Part shown: positions 19,361 through 28,035 of the stretch, one piece after another
Layout of the letters: every line of letters begins with the position of its first letter
Position numbering within the stretch: position 1 is the first letter of the stretch
From: Micromonospora matsumotoense
Lineage (GTDB): Bacteria > Actinomycetota > Actinomycetes > Mycobacteriales > Micromonosporaceae
Direction: 5' to 3'
DNA: 64,000 bases
Assembly (NCBI RefSeq): GCF_900091525.1
Contig: NZ_FMCU01000009.1
Span: forward strand, 62,001 to 126,000
Notes under the pieces: generated by a model
Databases searched by the model: none
Seen by the model: the letters and a program-made list of their open reading frames with translations, nothing else
What the model was told of the DNA's origin: nothing
Program-made: the position numbers and the translations under genes

Positions 19361-21055
19361 TCAGGGGGCGACGTTCGGCTTGAGCGGGCTGCGCACCGCG
19401 GCGTTCGCGTCCACGATGCCGTACCCGTAGAAGCCGTTGAAGTTCAGCGAGCCGGCGCAGTACGCGTCGAACTCGGCCGAGCGGCCCTCGTTGGCGTAGC
19501 TCTGCAGGCGCGGCTCCGGGCAGGCGTGCTCGGTGGCGGTCCGGTAGAGGTGCTGCTCCACCTTGGCCGGCGCCAGGCCGTAGCCGTCCTTCCCCTCCTT
19601 CTTGCCCCACTTGCTGACGATCAGCGCGGCGACCCCGCTGACGTGCGGCGACGCCATCGAGGTGCCCTGGAGGTAGGTGTAGTAGCCACACTCACCGGCG
19701 GTGGTGCACTGCTTGAACACCGAGTTTTCGAAGCCCGGCACGACGTTGCCGTTCTCGTCGACCGAACCCTCCTCCTGGAGCACCTTCTTCGGGTACGTGG
19801 AGAGGATCATGTTGCCGTCGGTGCGGTGGGTGTCGGTGCCGAAGCCGTCCCGGAACCAGCCACCCGGTGCGGCGACCGAGATCTGCTCGGTGCCGTAGTT
19901 GGAGTAGTCGGACTTCTTGCCGGACGGGCCGACGGCGGACACGCCGATCACGTGCGGGCCCTCCACCGGGAAGTCCCAGCAGCTGTTGTTGTCGATCGGG
20001 CGCGGGTACGGGTCGGCGCCGTAGTCCGGGCTGGACACGTCGGTGCGGGGCGCGCCGAGGTCCTCGTGGTTGTTGCCGAGCGAGCCGACCAGGGTGACGC
20101 CCTTGTTGTGGGCGAAGTTCAGGGCCCGCTTCATCGCCTTGATGACAGCCCGCTGCTCGGCCTGCGACTCGGGCGAGTCGGCCGGGTTGGCGGTGCAGTT
20201 GTAGAGCCACGGGTCGACGTAGAACGACATGTTCACCACGTCGAGCCCGGACTTGCCGGCGTGCACCAGGGCGTTGACGACCGAGTTGAGGAAGAAGTAC
20301 CCGGAGTCCTGGCCGCCCTTGAGTTCCACGATGGAGACGTTCGGGGCGACGCCGGACAGGCCGAAGCCGTTGGCCGCCGCACCGATGGTGCCGGCGACGT
20401 GGGTGCCGTGCCCGCCGTCGTCGGTGCCGACCGGGTCGAGGCAGCTCGCCACCTCGCACGGGCCGTCGATGTCGGCGATGTCCGGGGCGAAGTTGCGCGA
20501 CAGCGCCCAGTTGAAGTTGGGCGCGAGGTCGGGCTGGCTGGCGTCGACGCCGGTGTCCAGGACGCCGACGGTGACCCGCTTGTCGCCCGGCATGACCTTG
20601 CGGGCCTTGTCGGCCCCGATCATGCCGAGGCCCCAGAGCTTGTCGTCGAGCGGGTCGAGCTTCTTGCCGTTGGCGTTGCCCTTGGCCTTGACCGCCTGCT
20701 TGGTCTGGGTCAGCAGGTTCTCCTGCGCGACCCGGTCCAGCTTGGGCTTGCGGCCGATGGCCCGCTGCTCGGCCGCGCCGACCAGCGCGGAAGCGGCGGT
20801 GACCCGGCCGGCGAAGTCGGCCCGGTCGCTGGTGACCTGGTACAGACCGACGTCGTCCGTACGGGACACGACGGTGCCGCCGGCGGCACGGATCGCGGCG
20901 ATGGCCGCATCCGCCGAGACGCCGTCCTCGGCCACCACGGTGAACGTTCGGCTGGTGGTCGGCCCGGCATTGGCCGGGACGGTCAGGCCGGTCACCGTAA
21001 GTGCCAGGGCCGCCGCGGTCGCGACGGCTCCGGCGGTGAAGCGCTTGCTCACCAC
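19361..21055 (-). CDS. Secreted subtilisin-like serine protease (S8 family)
   Basis: 564 residues from GTG 21055 (GAGAGG upstream; GTG 21052 also possible). Signal peptide (FTAGAVATAAALALTVTG...ANA), an inhibitor-I9-like propeptide (about 35-150), then the S8 domain with catalytic Asp167 (VGVLDTGVD), His216 (GGHGTHVAGT) and Ser466 (QGTSMASPHVSG), and oxyanion Asn in GSLGNNHED. Several extra cysteines (CEVASC, NSCWDF, CTTAGEC, HACPEP) suggest disulphides in the secreted enzyme. Likely extracellular protein degradation. Monocistronic with its own terminator. Confidence 0.94.
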   Translation of the reverse strand: MVSKRFTAGAVATAAALALTVTGLTVPANAGPTTSRTFTVVAEDGVSADAAIAAIRAAGGTVVSRTDDVGLYQVTSDRADFAGRVTAASALVGAAEQRAIGRKPKLDRVAQENLLTQTKQAVKAKGNANGKKLDPLDDKLWGLGMIGADKARKVMPGDKRVTVGVLDTGVDASQPDLAPNFNWALSRNFAPDIADIDGPCEVASCLDPVGTDDGGHGTHVAGTIGAAANGFGLSGVAPNVSIVELKGGQDSGYFFLNSVVNALVHAGKSGLDVVNMSFYVDPWLYNCTANPADSPESQAEQRAVIKAMKRALNFAHNKGVTLVGSLGNNHEDLGAPRTDVSSPDYGADPYPRPIDNNSCWDFPVEGPHVIGVSAVGPSGKKSDYSNYGTEQISVAAPGGWFRDGFGTDTHRTDGNMILSTYPKKVLQEEGSVDENGNVVPGFENSVFKQCTTAGECGYYTYLQGTSMASPHVSGVAALIVSKWGKKEGKDGYGLAPAKVEQHLYRTATEHACPEPRLQSYANEGRSAEFDAYCAGSLNFNGFYGYGIVDANAAVRSPLKPNVAP

Positions 21056-21141
21056 ATCAGATCCTCTCGTTGAGGGACGTGGCAGCCATCCCATAGCACC
21101 GGCGGCAATTCCGCCAGATACAAATCCGAATTGGTCCCGCA

Positions 21142-21831
21142 TCAGGCATTCGTCGGTTGCAGGCTGCGCAGTGCCGCCGCTAGCTCGGTGAGCGTGCCCA
21201 CCTCGGCGTCGGGGCGTACCCCGGCGGGGAGCGGGAGACCGAGCCGGTTGAGCCAGATGCCGCGCATGCCGGACTGCTGGGGGCCGAGCACGTCGTGGGC
21301 GAGCGAGTCACCGACGTACGCGATCCGTTCCGCCGGCACCCCGGCGGCATCGACGATCGCGGCGTAGAACGCCGGGTCGGGCTTCTTGGGCAGGCCGCCC
21401 TCGTGGGCGTACAACTCGAAGGCGAATACGCCGGGCAGGCCGCAGCGTTCGGCCCGGCTGTTGCCGTTGGTGGCGTACCCGAGGGTGAAGTCGGCGCGCA
21501 GGGCGGCCAGCGCCGGCAGGGTGTCGGGGTACGGGTGGCTGAGCGCGTACCGTCGGGCGAAGAAGAGTTCGGCGAACTCGTCGAGCTGGCCGACCAGCCC
21601 GGCCCGGTCGAGCGACCGGGCCAGCGCGGCCCGGCGGATCTCCATCACCGGTGCGGCGGTCATCGCCCCGAAGACCGCCTGCCAGTCGGACTCCACCTCG
21701 GCGAGGGTCACCCCGGCCGCCACCGGTGTCCGGCGTCGCATCTCCTCCAGTACGGCCGCCAGGGCACCGGTTACCGCCGGGCGCAGGTCGATCAGGGTCT
21801 CGTCGGCGTCGAACACCACCACGCTGAGCAT
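21142..21831 (-). CDS. HAD-superfamily hydrolase
   Basis: 229 residues from ATG 21831 (GAGAGGG eight bases upstream). HAD motifs: VVFDADETLIDL (nucleophile and acid Asp), LGYATNGNS (motif II), KKPDPAFYAAIV (motif III Lys) and YVGDSLAHDVLGPQQSGM (motif IV). The cap helical region lies between motifs I and II, so this is a subfamily IA phosphatase such as a phosphoglycolate or haloacid type. Substrate unknown. Confidence 0.9.
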   Translation of the reverse strand: MLSVVVFDADETLIDLRPAVTGALAAVLEEMRRRTPVAAGVTLAEVESDWQAVFGAMTAAPVMEIRRAALARSLDRAGLVGQLDEFAELFFARRYALSHPYPDTLPALAALRADFTLGYATNGNSRAERCGLPGVFAFELYAHEGGLPKKPDPAFYAAIVDAAGVPAERIAYVGDSLAHDVLGPQQSGMRGIWLNRLGLPLPAGVRPDAEVGTLTELAAALRSLQPTNA

Positions 21832-21904
21832 GTCCGACACCCTCTCACGTCGTCGTACCCGGCCACGCCGAGCAGGCCGCCACCCGGTCACGGCAGCGCC
21901 GATC

Positions 21905-21966
21905 CCGACTCAGGTCAGCGCCGCGTGACCGCCCCGACTCAGGTCAGGGCCGACTCAGGTCAGGGC
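21905..21966. repeat. Three direct repeats at the EamA transporter stop codon
   Basis: The unit CCGACTCAGGTCAG(GGC) occurs at 21905, 21934 and 21950. The third copy includes the transporter stop codon and last codons, so the others look like duplications of the gene end. Confidence 0.75.
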
Positions 21967-22917
21967 CGGCTCGTCCGTCCGCTCCGCCGCCCGTTCGGTG
22001 CGGCCCTCGCGCAGCTCGTCGAGGCGGACCAGCGCCACCCCGGCGACGATCAGCGCACCCCCGGCGAGCTGCACCGGCACCGGCAGCTCACCCAGCAACA
22101 GCCAGGCGATGAGCACCGCGAACATCACCTCGGTCAGCCCGACGAACGACGACAGCCGGGCCCCGAGGATGCGGGTCGCGGCGATCCCGGTCAGGTAGGC
22201 CACCACCGCGGCGATGAGCGACAGCCCGGCGATCGGGACGAGCCAGCTGGTGCGCTGCCCGGCGAAGTCGACCGCACCGAAGGTGGCCCGCAGCGGCAGC
22301 ACCCCGATCAGGCCGAGCAGGGCCAGCACGGCCGCCCCGACGGCCATCCCGCCGCTGGCCATGGTGACCGAGGGCAGGTCGGCGTCGACCCGGGCGGCGA
22401 GGACGAAGTAGCCGGCCAACCCGACGGCCGCGCCGATCCCCCAGAGCACGCCGACCGGGTCGAGGCGGCCCGCGCCGGTCAGGTCGAGCACCAGGCCGAG
22501 CCCGACCAGGGCGGCCAGCGAACCGACCACGGTGAGCCGGCGGGGGCGCTGCCCGTGCACCAGCCACAGCCACCCCACCACGAGGATGATGCCGAGATAT
22601 TCCAGCATCAGGGCCACCCCGACCGGCAGGTAGCGGACGGCGTTGAAGAAGCACGCCTGGGCGGTGGCGACGCCGAGCAGGCCGAAGACGGCGACCGGGC
22701 CGAGGTTGCGGCGCAGCACCCCGGCCCGGCCGCGCAGCGCGAGCACGGCGGGGACGGCCAGCACCAGGGCGGCCAGGCCGACCCGGGCCACCACGACGGC
22801 CTCGGCCGACCAGCCGGCCTCGATCAACGAGCGGGCGAAGGTGCCGGAGGTGGCGAACGTGACGGCGGAGAGCAGGGCGAGTGCCAGCCCGGTGCCGGCG
22901 GTGGATCGGGGCGGCAT
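21955..22917 (-). CDS. EamA/DMT-family transporter
   Basis: 320 residues with about ten hydrophobic helices arranged as two EamA repeats: first from LALALLSAVTFATSGTFARSL, second from VLWGIGAAVGLAGYFVLAARV, ending near VQLAGGALIVAGVALVRL. An inner-membrane drug/metabolite exporter or importer of unknown substrate. It is divergent from the CGNR regulator gene (59 bases between starts), which is a recurrent pairing and suggests that the regulator controls it. Confidence 0.9.
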   Translation of the reverse strand: MPPRSTAGTGLALALLSAVTFATSGTFARSLIEAGWSAEAVVVARVGLAALVLAVPAVLALRGRAGVLRRNLGPVAVFGLLGVATAQACFFNAVRYLPVGVALMLEYLGIILVVGWLWLVHGQRPRRLTVVGSLAALVGLGLVLDLTGAGRLDPVGVLWGIGAAVGLAGYFVLAARVDADLPSVTMASGGMAVGAAVLALLGLIGVLPLRATFGAVDFAGQRTSWLVPIAGLSLIAAVVAYLTGIAATRILGARLSSFVGLTEVMFAVLIAWLLLGELPVPVQLAGGALIVAGVALVRLDELREGRTERAAERTDEPALT

Positions 22918-22976
22918 CGGGGCTCCTCCGGCATGACATCAGCAAAGTAGGATTACGCTCGTGACGCTAGCGGCCG

Positions 22977-23543
22977 GTGACGACAGGGGTCAAGTTGCTT
23001 TTCGCTCATGACACGGAGTGCGGGCTGACTGCCGCTGCCGCCCTGGTCAACACCGACAACCGGGACGGTGAGGGGCTGCCCGACATCGCCGCACTGGACC
23101 GCTTCGTCGCCGCGAACAGGTGGACCGGTCGACACGAACGCACCGAGGCCGAGCTGCGTGCCGTCCGGGCGCTGCGCCCCCGGTTGCGCCGGCTCTGGGA
23201 CGACGAACCGGACGCCGTCGTCGCCGTGGTCAACGACCTGCTCCGCGAGTCCCGGGCGCTGCCGCAGCTCGTCCGGCACGACGACGAGCCCTACCACGTG
23301 CACGCCGTGCCCCGGGACGCCCCGTTGGCCACCCGGATGGCCGTCGAGGCGGCGATGGCCGTCGCCGACCTGGTACGCGGCGACGAGCTGGGCCGACTGC
23401 GGCACTGCGCCCACCCCGAATGCGGCAACGTGCTGGTGGACCTGTCCAGGAACCGGTCCCGACGGTTCTGCGAGGCGGGCTGCGGCAACCGGGTCGCGGT
23501 CAGCGCCTACCGGGCCCGGAAGGCGGCCGGTGGTCGGCCCTGA
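22977..23543 (+). CDS. CGNR zinc-finger family transcriptional regulator
   Basis: 188 residues from GTG 22977. The N-terminal ABATE (DUF1470) stress-response domain occupies about 1-135 (ALVNTDNRDGEGLPD...LRPRLRRLWDD); the C-terminal CGNR zinc finger is complete: HCAHPECGNVLVD, then RRFCEAGCGNRVAVSAYRAR. Probably a DNA-binding regulator of the divergent EamA transporter. Its last 44 bases overlap the convergent GNAT gene. Confidence 0.9.
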   Translation: MTTGVKLLFAHDTECGLTAAAALVNTDNRDGEGLPDIAALDRFVAANRWTGRHERTEAELRAVRALRPRLRRLWDDEPDAVVAVVNDLLRESRALPQLVRHDDEPYHVHAVPRDAPLATRMAVEAAMAVADLVRGDELGRLRHCAHPECGNVLVDLSRNRSRRFCEAGCGNRVAVSAYRARKAAGGRP

Positions 23544-24093
23544 GCAGCTCGTACTCCACCTCGCCCTGCTCCGTGCCGGCGATCGGCTCGACCCAGTCGA
23601 GGTGGAACGTGCGGACGTACCGTAGGCCGGCCTTCGCCAGCACCGCCCGGGAGCGCACGTTGACCGCCATCGTCTGCGCCCAGACCCGGCGTACCCCCGG
23701 GATGTCGAAGGCGTGGCCGACCAGCGCGCGGGCGCCCTCGGTGGCCAGGCCGCGCCCCCAGGCCGCGCGGTGCAACCGGTAACCCAGCTCCGGCCCGGCA
23801 CCGTCGTCGGACGGGTCGAGCGCGAACCACCCCAGGAAGGCGCCGTCGGCAGTATCCTCGGCGGCCCAGCGGCCGAGCCCCGGATGCCGGTCGTACTGGC
23901 CGAGAAGCCGGGGCAGCTGCTCGTCGCGCACGGTGGCGAGCGGGGTGGGTCGCCCGCCGGTGAGGAACCGCATCACCTCCGGGTCGCTGTCCAGCTCGAC
24001 CAGATGCGGCACGTCGTCGCCGGTGAAGCGGCGCAGCCGCAGCCGTTCCGTCGTCAGCAGCACCCCGTCCACACCGGTCACGCCCCGGATCAT
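23500..24093 (-). CDS. GNAT-family N-acetyltransferase (RimJ/RimL type)
   Basis: About 197 residues from ATG 24093 (GTG 24102 and GTG 24078 possible; none has a strong ribosome site). RimJ-like layout: LLTTERLRLRRFTGDDVPHLVEL, then FLGWFALDPSD, ELGYRLHRAAWGRGLATEGARALVGHAF (acetyl-CoA-binding motif A) and SRAVLAKAGLRYVRTF. Acetylates an N-terminal or small-molecule amine; substrate unknown. Its 3' end overlaps the CGNR gene on the other strand by 44 bases, encoding real C-terminal residues in both. Confidence 0.88.
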   Translation of the reverse strand: MIRGVTGVDGVLLTTERLRLRRFTGDDVPHLVELDSDPEVMRFLTGGRPTPLATVRDEQLPRLLGQYDRHPGLGRWAAEDTADGAFLGWFALDPSDDGAGPELGYRLHRAAWGRGLATEGARALVGHAFDIPGVRRVWAQTMAVNVRSRAVLAKAGLRYVRTFHLDWVEPIAGTEQGEVEYELLRADHRPPSGPGRR

Positions 24094-24159
24094 GCCGGCC
24101 ACCGATCGTCCGGTCGACCGGTTATCCCGGCGGCGCCGGGCAAGCGGCGGCCGGGCAGG

Positions 24160-24342
24160 TCAGCGCGGGGGGGCGGCCACAAAGGCCCGCCAGGAGTACG
24201 CCGGAAAGGTGAGCACCGGGCCGGCCGGGTCCTTGCTGTCCCGCACCCCGACCACCCCTACCAGATTCGTCGCCACCTCGACACATTGATCGTTAGAACC
24301 ACTCCGGCGGCTCTTTCGCCAACCAGCCCCGGTCAACTCCAT
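24160..24342 (-). CDS. DUF397 protein
   Basis: 60 residues forming one DUF397 domain: WRKSRRSGSNDQCVEVA, VVGVRDSKDP and LTFPAYSWRAFV. In actinobacteria these small proteins pair with an upstream XRE/DUF5753 regulator, as here, with a ten-base overlap (ATGGAGTTGA), so the two are translationally coupled. The pair resembles toxin-antitoxin-like or BldB/WhiJ-type developmental regulator modules, but the biochemical role is unsettled. Confidence 0.93.
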   Translation of the reverse strand: MELTGAGWRKSRRSGSNDQCVEVATNLVGVVGVRDSKDPAGPVLTFPAYSWRAFVAAPPR

Positions 24343-25145
24343 GACTCAGACAATTCCCTTAGCCGCTCGATCGACTCCTGCGGTGGCAAGGCCACGCCGA
24401 GGGTAGCTTCCCAGGTGCGCTGAAGACGCCGGAGGTCAGCCGGGTCGTCCAGTTCCTGCCCGCCGATCTGACCGCCGAGAAACGCCAACTCAACGTCGCC
24501 CGGCAGACTCGCCAGGATGAACGGCCCGTTCAGGCCCGGATACTCGTCGGCCGACGAAGGGACCACGTGTAGTCGGATTTGCGGATGCTCCGTGGCGATG
24601 CGCGCAAGGTGTAGAGCCTGGTCGCACATGACCTTGCGGCCACCGACCCGCCGGCGCAGGACGGCCTCGTCCAGGACCGCCACGAGACGTGGGGGTCGTT
24701 CGGTGTAGAGCGTCTGTTGGCTGTCCATCCTGTCGGCCAGCCGGCGTTCGACCTCTTCCGGATCGAGCATCGGATCGGACTCGAAGACCGCTCGCGCGTA
24801 TGCCTCGGTCTGGAGCAGCCCTGGAACATGGAGCGGGTCGAACCACCGCAGTGCCCACGCGTCCGCGAGAATCGCGCGCCAACCACGAAGCCACACCTGC
24901 GCCCGGTCGAGCGCGACCAATTGGATGAGCATCCGGCTGAAGGTGCCGCCGGTGTCGAGGGCCTTGTCGACCAGTTCGAGGTACTTCGCGGTGGGCGGCT
25001 GCTGGCCCAGCTCGATCGCGCTGACCATCGACGCCGAGTAGTTGACCGCCTTGGCGAGGTCGTCCTGGCTCCAGCCCCGACGGGTCCGGGCCCGCCGTAG
25101 CTCGGCGACGAGGAAGGCCGCCGCCGTCATCCGCCCGTCCGTCAT
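24333..25145 (-). CDS. XRE-family HTH regulator with DUF5753 domain
   Basis: 270 residues from ATG 25145 (GGAGG nine bases upstream; upstream frame rejected). HTH at about 10-65 (ELRRARTRRGWSQDDLAKAVNYSASMVSAIELGQ), then the DUF5753 sensor/partner domain (LRWFDPLHVPGLLQTEAYARAV, RQ-like RMDSQQTLY, HVVPSSADEYPGLNGPFILASL, ELDDPADLRRLQRTWEATL). WhiJ-type regulator that normally works with a DUF397 protein. Divergent from two small overlapping genes at 25399-26012. Confidence 0.94.
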   Translation of the reverse strand: MTDGRMTAAAFLVAELRRARTRRGWSQDDLAKAVNYSASMVSAIELGQQPPTAKYLELVDKALDTGGTFSRMLIQLVALDRAQVWLRGWRAILADAWALRWFDPLHVPGLLQTEAYARAVFESDPMLDPEEVERRLADRMDSQQTLYTERPPRLVAVLDEAVLRRRVGGRKVMCDQALHLARIATEHPQIRLHVVPSSADEYPGLNGPFILASLPGDVELAFLGGQIGGQELDDPADLRRLQRTWEATLGVALPPQESIERLRELSESWS

Positions 25146-25398
25146 CTCCAGCCGCCCTCCAGCGCCCCGACGATCGACTCCGACACCACGCCGACCAGGG
25201 ACGCCGCAAACACAGGACAAGTCCGGAAGCCGATAACAATCCTTCACACGGTAGTGGTTTCATCAGCAGACTGTGAAGTGCGACATCGACCGCCCCACCC
25301 TCCGGGCGCGACGGTGTCGCGGTGGGACAGCCCGCTCCCCGGCCGGCGGTCCCACCGCCGGGGGAGACGACCAGCCGACCCACCATGGAGGCGACGCG

Positions 25399-25668
25399 AT
25401 GCCCCGGCTCACCTGGCGACACCGGCTTGCCCGCAGATTCCGACCCGCCCGGCGCCCCGAAGCGGCCCCACCCGGGCAGCCCGCTCCCCCGACCGCCGGA
25501 CCGGCCGCCCGCCCGCCCGGCGGAACGGCCGCGTCCCCGACCGCCGCGCCGGGCACCGGATCGGCCCCGCCCGGGTGGGAGGACACCACGGTGTCGTTTC
25601 CCCGGGTGGGGCGGGTCGGCTGGCTCACGTTGGCCCAGGAGTGGCGCGCCAACCGGGGACGCCGGTGA
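25399..25668 (+). CDS. Small Pro/Ala-rich protein divergent from the XRE regulator, unknown
   Basis: 89 residues from ATG 25399, with GGAGG eight bases upstream. Basic N-terminus (PRLTWRHRLARRFRPARR), a low-complexity Pro/Ala middle and a more ordered end (WEDTTVSFPRVGRVGWLTLAQEWRANRGRR). No known domain. Its stop overlaps the next start by four bases (GTGA), so the two are co-translated. Divergent position suggests control by the XRE regulator. Confidence 0.7.
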   Translation: MPRLTWRHRLARRFRPARRPEAAPPGQPAPPTAGPAARPPGGTAASPTAAPGTGSAPPGWEDTTVSFPRVGRVGWLTLAQEWRANRGRR

Positions 25669-26012
25669 GCCCGGCGGCCGGCCCGGACGGGCCGCGCCGC
25701 ACCGGTGGACCACCCGAACCCGCCGGCCGTGGCGGGCCGGGCCCGACGCATCCGCGCCCGCACCTACCGCTGCGCCCGCTCTGGCTGTGCCGGGTGTGTG
25801 CCGCGCCGTGGCCCTGCGGGGCCGCCCGACTCACCCTCGTCTCCGAGTACGCCCACGACCGGGTCGCGCTCAACATCTATCTCTGCACGGTGCTGCACGA
25901 CGCCGCCGCCGACCTGTACCGCCTCTATCCCGACACCGGCCCCGACCCGGCGGCCCTCTTCGCCCGCTTTCTCGCCTGGGTCCCCCGCACCCGCCCACCT
26001 GCCGAGCCATGA
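25665..26012 (+). CDS. Small protein with CxxC...WPC motif, unknown
   Basis: 115 residues from GTG 25665, overlapping the previous gene by four bases. A disordered Pro/Gly-rich first third precedes a conserved-looking domain WLCRVCAAPWPCGAARLTL, then EYAHDRVALNIYLCTVLHDAAADLYRLYP and LFARFLAWVP. The CRVCxxPWPC cysteines could bind a metal. Similar proteins occur beside XRE/DUF397 modules in Micromonosporaceae, where automatic names such as flavin reductase are given without support. Its TGA stop is the first base set of palindromic element C. Confidence 0.72.
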   Translation: MSPAAGPDGPRRTGGPPEPAGRGGPGPTHPRPHLPLRPLWLCRVCAAPWPCGAARLTLVSEYAHDRVALNIYLCTVLHDAAADLYRLYPDTGPDPAALFARFLAWVPRTRPPAEP

Positions 26013-26085
26013 TCCACTCACGGGGGCCGATGTAGCGCTATCGAATCCAGCTGGCACCGCTACATCGGCCCACAGGAGTCGATCA
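26010..26085. repeat. Dispersed palindromic element, copy C
   Basis: A 76-base imperfect palindrome starting at the TGA of the preceding gene (TGATCCACTC) and ending GGAGTCGATCA, with internal GGGGGCCGATGTAGCG and its partner CGCTACATCGGCCC. It is the best-paired copy of the family. Confidence 0.88.
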
Positions 26086-26092
26086 AGCCGCG

Positions 26093-26120
26093 CCGTCCCC
26101 GGGCGGCCGGCCGGGGACGG
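26093..26120 (-). terminator. Terminator of fumC
   Basis: Perfect ten-base stem CCGTCCCCGG with an eight-base loop, beginning 8 bases beyond the fumC stop codon; element C follows immediately. Confidence 0.75.
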
Positions 26121-26127
26121 AGGCGGA

Positions 26128-27528
26128 TCAGGGGTGGGTCATGCGGAGCAGGTCGAGGGCCTCGTCGAGCTGGGTCTCGGTGAGTTTGCCGGAGTCGACG
26201 TGTCCCCGGGAGATCACCACCTCGCGGATGGAGACCTGCTTCGCCAGCGCCTCCTTGGCGATCGAGGCGGCCTCGTCGTACCCGAGGTGGCGGTTGAGCG
26301 GGGTGACGATCGACGGCGACCCTTCCGCGTACGCCAGGCAGACCTCGGCGTCCGCGACCAGGCCGACCACCAGGCGGTCGGCGAAGATCCGACTGGACGC
26401 GGAGAGCAACTTGATCGATTCGAGCAGGTTGCGGCCCATCACCGGGAGCATCACGTTCAGCTCGAAGTCGCCCTGCGAACCGGCGAAGGCGACCGCCGCG
26501 TCGTTGCCGATCACCTGCGCACAGACCTGCCGCACCGCCTCGGCGACCACCGGATTCACCTTGCCCGGCATGATCGACGAGCCGGGCTGGAGGTCGGGGA
26601 TGCGCAGCTCCCGCAGGCCCGCCCGGGGGCCGGAACCCATCCAGCGTACGTCGTTGGCGATCTTGTAGAGCCCGACCGCGACGGTACGCAGCTGGCCGGA
26701 CGTCTCGACCAACGCGTCCCGCGCCCCCTGCGCCTCGAAGTGGTTACGGGCCTCGGTCAACGGCAGCCCCGTCGAGGTGCGCAGCTTCCCGATCACCTTG
26801 CCGGCGAAGCCCAGCGGGGTGTTGATGCCGGTGCCCACGGCGGTGCCGCCCAGCGGCAGCTCGGCCAGCCGGGGCAGCGCCGATTCCAGCCGCTCGACGC
26901 CGTAACGGACCTGCGCGGCATAGCCGCCGAACTCCTGCCCCAGGGTGACCGGGGTGGCGTCCATCAGGTGGGTACGCCCCGCCTTGACCACCGTCTCGAA
27001 CTCGGCCGCCTTCGCCTCCAGCGCCCCCGCCAGGTGCTTCAGCGACGGCAGCAGGTCCTCCACCACGAACTGGGTGGCGGCCAGGTGGATCGAGGACGGG
27101 AAGACGTCGTTGCTGGACTGCGAGGCGTTCACGTCGTCGTTCGGGTGCACGTCCCGGCCCAGCTCCCGGGTGGCCAGGGTGGCGATCACCTCGTTGGTGT
27201 TCATGTTCGACGAGGTGCCCGAACCGGTCTGGAACACGTCGATCGGGAACTGGTCGTCGTACCCGCCGTCGGCCACGTGCGCGGCGGCGGCGGCGATCGC
27301 CTCGGCGACGTCCGCGCCGATCACCCCCAGCTCACCGTTGACCAGCGCGGCGGCCCCCTTGATCTGGGCCAGCGCCTTGATCTGGGCCGGCTCGATGCCC
27401 CGGCCCGAGATCGGGAAGTTCTGCACCGCGCGCTGGGTCTGCGCCCGCCACAGCGCCTCGGCGGGCACCTCCACCTCGCCCATCGAGTCGCGTTCGATCC
27501 GGTAGCCCGGTGCTTCTGGAGTCGTCAC
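26128..27528 (-). CDS. fumC: Fumarate hydratase class II
   Basis: 466 residues from GTG 27528 (AGGATGGGACG gives a ribosome site; ATG 27537 is an alternative). Superfamily signature GSSIMPGKVNP is intact, with the catalytic Ser loop, TGSGTSSNMNTNEVIA, HPNDDVNASQSSNDVFPS and AGRTHLMDATPVTLGQEF. These favour fumarase over aspartase. Converts fumarate to malate in the TCA cycle; iron-independent. A second, Fe-S fumarase gene lies 1 kb upstream on the same strand. Confidence 0.95.
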   Translation of the reverse strand: MTTPEAPGYRIERDSMGEVEVPAEALWRAQTQRAVQNFPISGRGIEPAQIKALAQIKGAAALVNGELGVIGADVAEAIAAAAAHVADGGYDDQFPIDVFQTGSGTSSNMNTNEVIATLATRELGRDVHPNDDVNASQSSNDVFPSSIHLAATQFVVEDLLPSLKHLAGALEAKAAEFETVVKAGRTHLMDATPVTLGQEFGGYAAQVRYGVERLESALPRLAELPLGGTAVGTGINTPLGFAGKVIGKLRTSTGLPLTEARNHFEAQGARDALVETSGQLRTVAVGLYKIANDVRWMGSGPRAGLRELRIPDLQPGSSIMPGKVNPVVAEAVRQVCAQVIGNDAAVAFAGSQGDFELNVMLPVMGRNLLESIKLLSASSRIFADRLVVGLVADAEVCLAYAEGSPSIVTPLNRHLGYDEAASIAKEALAKQVSIREVVISRGHVDSGKLTETQLDEALDLLRMTHP

Positions 27529-27659
27529 CCGTCCCATCCTGCCCCGCTCACCGCCGGCCCGCAGATGATCGTCGGCTCAGGTGGGGCAGATCGCTCAGGC
27601 GTCAGGACTCCCCGGCGTCACCGGCCGGGACGTGCCAGCCCACGCCGGGCACCACGCGG

Positions 27660-27902
27660 TCAGTCTTCGCCGTTGCGGATGATCTGCCGGACTCGCTCCC
27701 GGCTGTAGCCGGTGGCCGCCACGATGTCGACCTGACGAGTGCCGTCCCGGTCAGCGGCGCGGATCGCCTCGGCCAGCTCGGCACGAGCCGCCTTCACCTG
27801 GGCGCGTGCCTCAGCGATGAGTCTGGCGGCCCGCTCCTCGGCGCGGGGCACACCAGCCTGCGCCGCGCGCAGCTTCCGTACCGCTGACTCCAGGTTAGCC
27901 AC
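27660..27902 (-). CDS. Small coiled-coil/HTH protein, possible regulator
   Basis: 80 residues. Residues 1-50 are an Ala/Arg/Glu-rich predicted coiled coil (AEERAARLIAEARAQVKAARAEL); 55-78 form a helix-turn-helix (QVDIVAATGYSRERVRQIIR) like resolvase or sigma region 4 recognition motifs. Divergent from the 66-residue gene across an AT-rich control region, so probably autoregulatory. Function unknown; such genes are common in accessory parts of actinobacterial genomes. Confidence 0.75.
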   Translation of the reverse strand: MANLESAVRKLRAAQAGVPRAEERAARLIAEARAQVKAARAELAEAIRAADRDGTRQVDIVAATGYSRERVRQIIRNGED

Positions 27903-28035
27903 TCGGCCATCGTCCCCGGCCGGGCATTAGGCCAACCCATACATCCCGACACTAGGCACAAACGATAGCTTGACGTTTGGCCAACTTAAGTATTAAGTAC
28001 TTGGCATTCCGTCGCGCACTACGGGAGGAGATTCC
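27903..28035. promoter_or_regulatory. AT-rich divergent control region with promoter and near-palindromic operator
   Basis: Much less GC-rich than anything nearby. It contains TTGACG (27972) followed 15 bases later by TATTAA, a plausible promoter for the rightward gene, and a near-palindrome CCAACTTAAG...AGTACTTGG around 27981-28004. GGCCAA half-sites recur near 27931 and 27979. The small HTH protein is the likely binder. Confidence 0.55.

Noticed and set aside
21295..22950. Long plus-strand frame opposite the HAD and EamA genes, rich in Gln/Gly/His
   Set aside because: Spans two real minus-strand genes and their gap; composition is that of an antisense frame.
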